Below are positions 5,600 through 6,670 of a stretch of DNA of 6,670 nt, in pieces. The translations under genes were made by a program, and so were the position numbers. This DNA is from Candidatus Gerdarchaeota archaeon. GTDB lineage: Archaea > Asgardarchaeota > Heimdallarchaeia > JABLTI01. The first letter of the stretch is position 1. Each line of letters starts with the position of its first letter. The stretch lies in assembly GCA_016839405.1 (NCBI GenBank), contig JAEOUJ010000332.1, positions 1 through 6,670 on the forward strand, in the 5' to 3' direction. The notes beneath the pieces were generated by a model. It had not been told where the DNA came from. It worked only from the letters and a program-made list of their open reading frames with translations, and made no database searches.

Positions 5600-6313
5600 A
5601 TGAAAACTGTATTAATTACTGGGGGAAGTAGAGGGTTAGTTTTAGAATTTACAAAACAATATTTGAAGAAAGGTTATCAGGTTAGAGCTGCAAGTCGAAA
5701 TGCAATTAATTCAACTGAATTGCAACAATTGAAAACTGAATATAATAACCAATTAGAAATTTATCAATTAGATGTTAGCAATGAAGAGTCACGTCAAAAG
5801 CTATATCAATAAATTTCAAAGAAGATTAAAAAAATAGATATTCTAATTAATAATGCTGGAATTGCTTCCGGAAATGAAAAATTTAGATATACATTTGGAG
5901 AACTAAACCAAGAAGATCTATGTAGAAGTTTTCTGGTAAACTCTGTAGCTCAATTAATGATAACTGAAAAATTCTTTCCATTACTGAAAAGTAGCATCCA
6001 ATCTAAAATTGTTAATATTTCATCTGATAGTGGTTCCATCTTTAGGAAAAAATACCCAGGAAGCTATGGGTATAGTTCTAGTAAAACCGCTCTAAATATG
6101 ATTACGAAAATTCTTTCAATTGAATTAAAAGAATTTGGTATAATTGTTGTCTCTCTTCATCCAGGTTGGGTTAAAACTACAATGATTTATACTGACAAAG
6201 CACCTTTAGAAACTGAGGAATCTATATCTGGCATGATTCAAGTTATTGAATCTCTTGAAATAAAAGATAGTGGGTGTTTTTTCGATTGGAAAGGAAATGA
6301 AATGCCTTGGTAG
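5600..6313 (+). pseudogene. Short-chain dehydrogenase/reductase interrupted by one in-frame TAA
   Basis: The reading frame codes for a complete classical SDR of 237 codons, a normal length, but has TAA at 5810-5812 (codon 71). Downstream the same frame continues without shift to TAG 6311-6313. Before the stop: VLITGGSRGLVLEF at 4-17 is the NAD(P)-binding TGxxxGxG motif, with the third glycine replaced by Val14 (GTT). YQLDVSN at 55-61 is the adenine-contact strand. After it: DILINNAG at 80-87, Asn114, NISSDSG at 139-145 with the catalytic Ser, YSSSK at 158-162 (YxxxK) and HPGWVKT at 187-193. An NAD(P)-dependent oxidoreductase acting on a small carbonyl or alcohol was the ancestral role. Start ATG 5600 follows SD-like AGGTTGATC (5586-5594). 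The neighbours use TAA as an ordinary stop. A recent nonsense mutation (CAA or GAA to TAA) is the simplest reading; a sequencing error is possible, and the 5957 ATG could in principle start the C-terminal piece. Confidence 0.85.
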
Positions 6314-6327
6314 TTTAAAGAAAAGAA

Positions 6328-6374
6328 GTTGATTGAAGTAAAGAATTTTATTTATCAATTATTACTTCATCAAC
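6328..6374 (+). terminator. Stem-loop after the SDR pseudogene
   Basis: GTTGATTGAAGTAA (6328-6341) pairs with TTACTTCATCAAC (6362-6374) as 13 base pairs with one bulged T and a 20-base loop. It starts 14 bases after the TAG stop. No T run follows directly (CTATGCTTTTG), so this may mark a 3' end or stabilise the mRNA rather than being a bacterial-type terminator. Confidence 0.4.
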
Positions 6375-6402
6375 CTATGCTTTTGAATAGTAACAAAATT
6401 TA

Positions 6403-6417
6403 TTGTGAATATCACAA
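6403..6417. promoter_or_regulatory. Inverted repeat TTGTGA-N3-TCACAA, candidate operator
   Basis: Two perfect 6-base arms flank ATA. The half-sites match those of the palindrome at 623-637 (TGTGA/TCACA), but the spacing is 3 instead of 5. It lies about 100 bases upstream of a TATA-like box at 6514. The rest of the 268-base non-coding stretch 6314-6581 shows the stem-loop at 6328-6374, A/T runs and no convincing gene. A shared regulator for the two edge genes is possible but speculative. Confidence 0.25.
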
Positions 6418-6513
6418 ATATTTTCTTTTGATTTTATGTTTAGGGATAACTATCATTGATTCTTTTAAAAATTAGACAAAAAATACAAAAAAGTTTTTGG
6501 AATAAAATTTTAG

Positions 6514-6522
6514 TTTTATAAA
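6514..6522 (+). promoter_or_regulatory. TATA-like box of the right-edge gene
   Basis: TTTTATAAA would place transcription start near 6543, about 40 bases before the proposed TTG start at 6582, leaving room for the purine-rich GGAATAAGGAG before that start. TTAAATA at 6541-6547 is a weaker alternative. Confidence 0.3.
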
Positions 6523-6581
6523 AAAGATACGAATGAAAATTTAAATAGAATGAAAACAGATTTTATTTTGGGAATAAGGAG

Positions 6582-6670
6582 TTGATACGAATTAGATCTA
6601 TAAAAAAGCATGTTACTTTTCTAACATCATTTGTTCTATTATTAATTATTTTTTTAGTAATTAATGATCA
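6582..6670 (+). CDS. N-terminus of a secreted or membrane-anchored protein (partial, runs off right edge)
   Basis: Seen: an open frame from TTG 6582 to the right edge, 29 full codons. It reads MIRIRSIKKH at 1-10, then a hydrophobic stretch of about 17 residues (VTFLTSFVLLLIIFLVI), then ND. A basic start followed by a hydrophobic core is a signal peptide or N-terminal membrane anchor, comparable in layout to the protein at the left edge. TTG 6582 is the only ATG/GTG/TTG in this frame after the upstream stop at 6546-6548. The purine-rich GGAATAAGGAG (6571-6581) abuts it directly, so spacing is poor; initiation at ATT 6591 or ATA 6600 would be better spaced but uses rare start codons. Function cannot be told. 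Confidence 0.5.
   Translation, partial: MIRIRSIKKHVTFLTSFVLLLIIFLVIND

Noticed and set aside
5810..5812. TAA as a recoded sense codon in the SDR
   Set aside because: Several neighbouring genes end at TAA, and known archaeal recoding uses TAG or TGA; no recoding signal is visible.
5812..5957. Frameshift or insertion in the SDR
   Set aside because: The sequence after the stop continues in the same frame with unbroken SDR homology (ILINNAG and onward), so a single nonsense codon explains everything.
6517..6608. Repeated TATAAAAAAG (6517, 6599) and GATACGAAT (6526, 6584)
   Set aside because: These are short direct repeats without flanking structure, and one of them lies within coding sequence; they are not enough for a mobile-element or iteron call.

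Overview
The window is AT-rich (roughly 30% G+C by eye) and reads as archaeal chromosome. Shine-Dalgarno boxes are of the GAGGTG / AGGTGA type, several genes start at GTG or TTG, TTTAAAATA-like TATA elements sit upstream of genes, and short T runs follow stop codons. A membrane-anchored CBM9/DOMON-like protein, an all-TPR protein, a Ras-group-type LRR protein and a YgeY-type hydrolase together suggest an Asgard-like archaeon. That placement is inference: there is no rRNA or other marker gene here, and an AT-rich bacterium is not excluded.

Layout, left to right. (1) 1-557 on the minus strand is the N-terminal part of a membrane-anchored, beta-rich extracellular protein running off the left edge. 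(2) 558-659 is a divergent control region with a perfect 15-bp palindrome. (3) 660-1103 (+) is a CoA-binding protein of the YccU type. (4) 1104-1283 is non-coding, with a T run, a possible tiny ORF with its own SD, and a good TATA box for the next gene. (5) 1284-2126 (+) is a protein made of eight consecutive 34-residue TPRs. (6) 2212-2946 (+) is a SagB-type FMN nitroreductase. (7) A hairpin sits between this gene and a convergent class I methyltransferase, 2981-3562 (-). (8) 3709-5523 (+) holds a probable two-gene operon, a YgeY-family M20 metallohydrolase followed by a small LRR protein. (9) 5600-6313 (+) is a short-chain dehydrogenase broken by one in-frame TAA. (10) 6314-6581 is non-coding, with a stem-loop, an inverted repeat and a TATA-like box. 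(11) 6582 to the right edge is the start of a gene with a hydrophobic N-terminus.

The genes do not form one pathway. They look like several short transcription units: small-molecule enzymes (CoA-binding, nitroreductase, methyltransferase, M20 hydrolase, SDR) among protein-interaction scaffolds (TPR, LRR) and two surface or exported proteins at the edges. I see no mobile element, CRISPR array, tRNA, rRNA or defence system. The clearest anomaly is the SDR, which has both an in-frame stop and loss of a cofactor-motif glycine. No undescribed system is convincingly visible. The most system-like arrangement is the YgeY-LRR gene pair.
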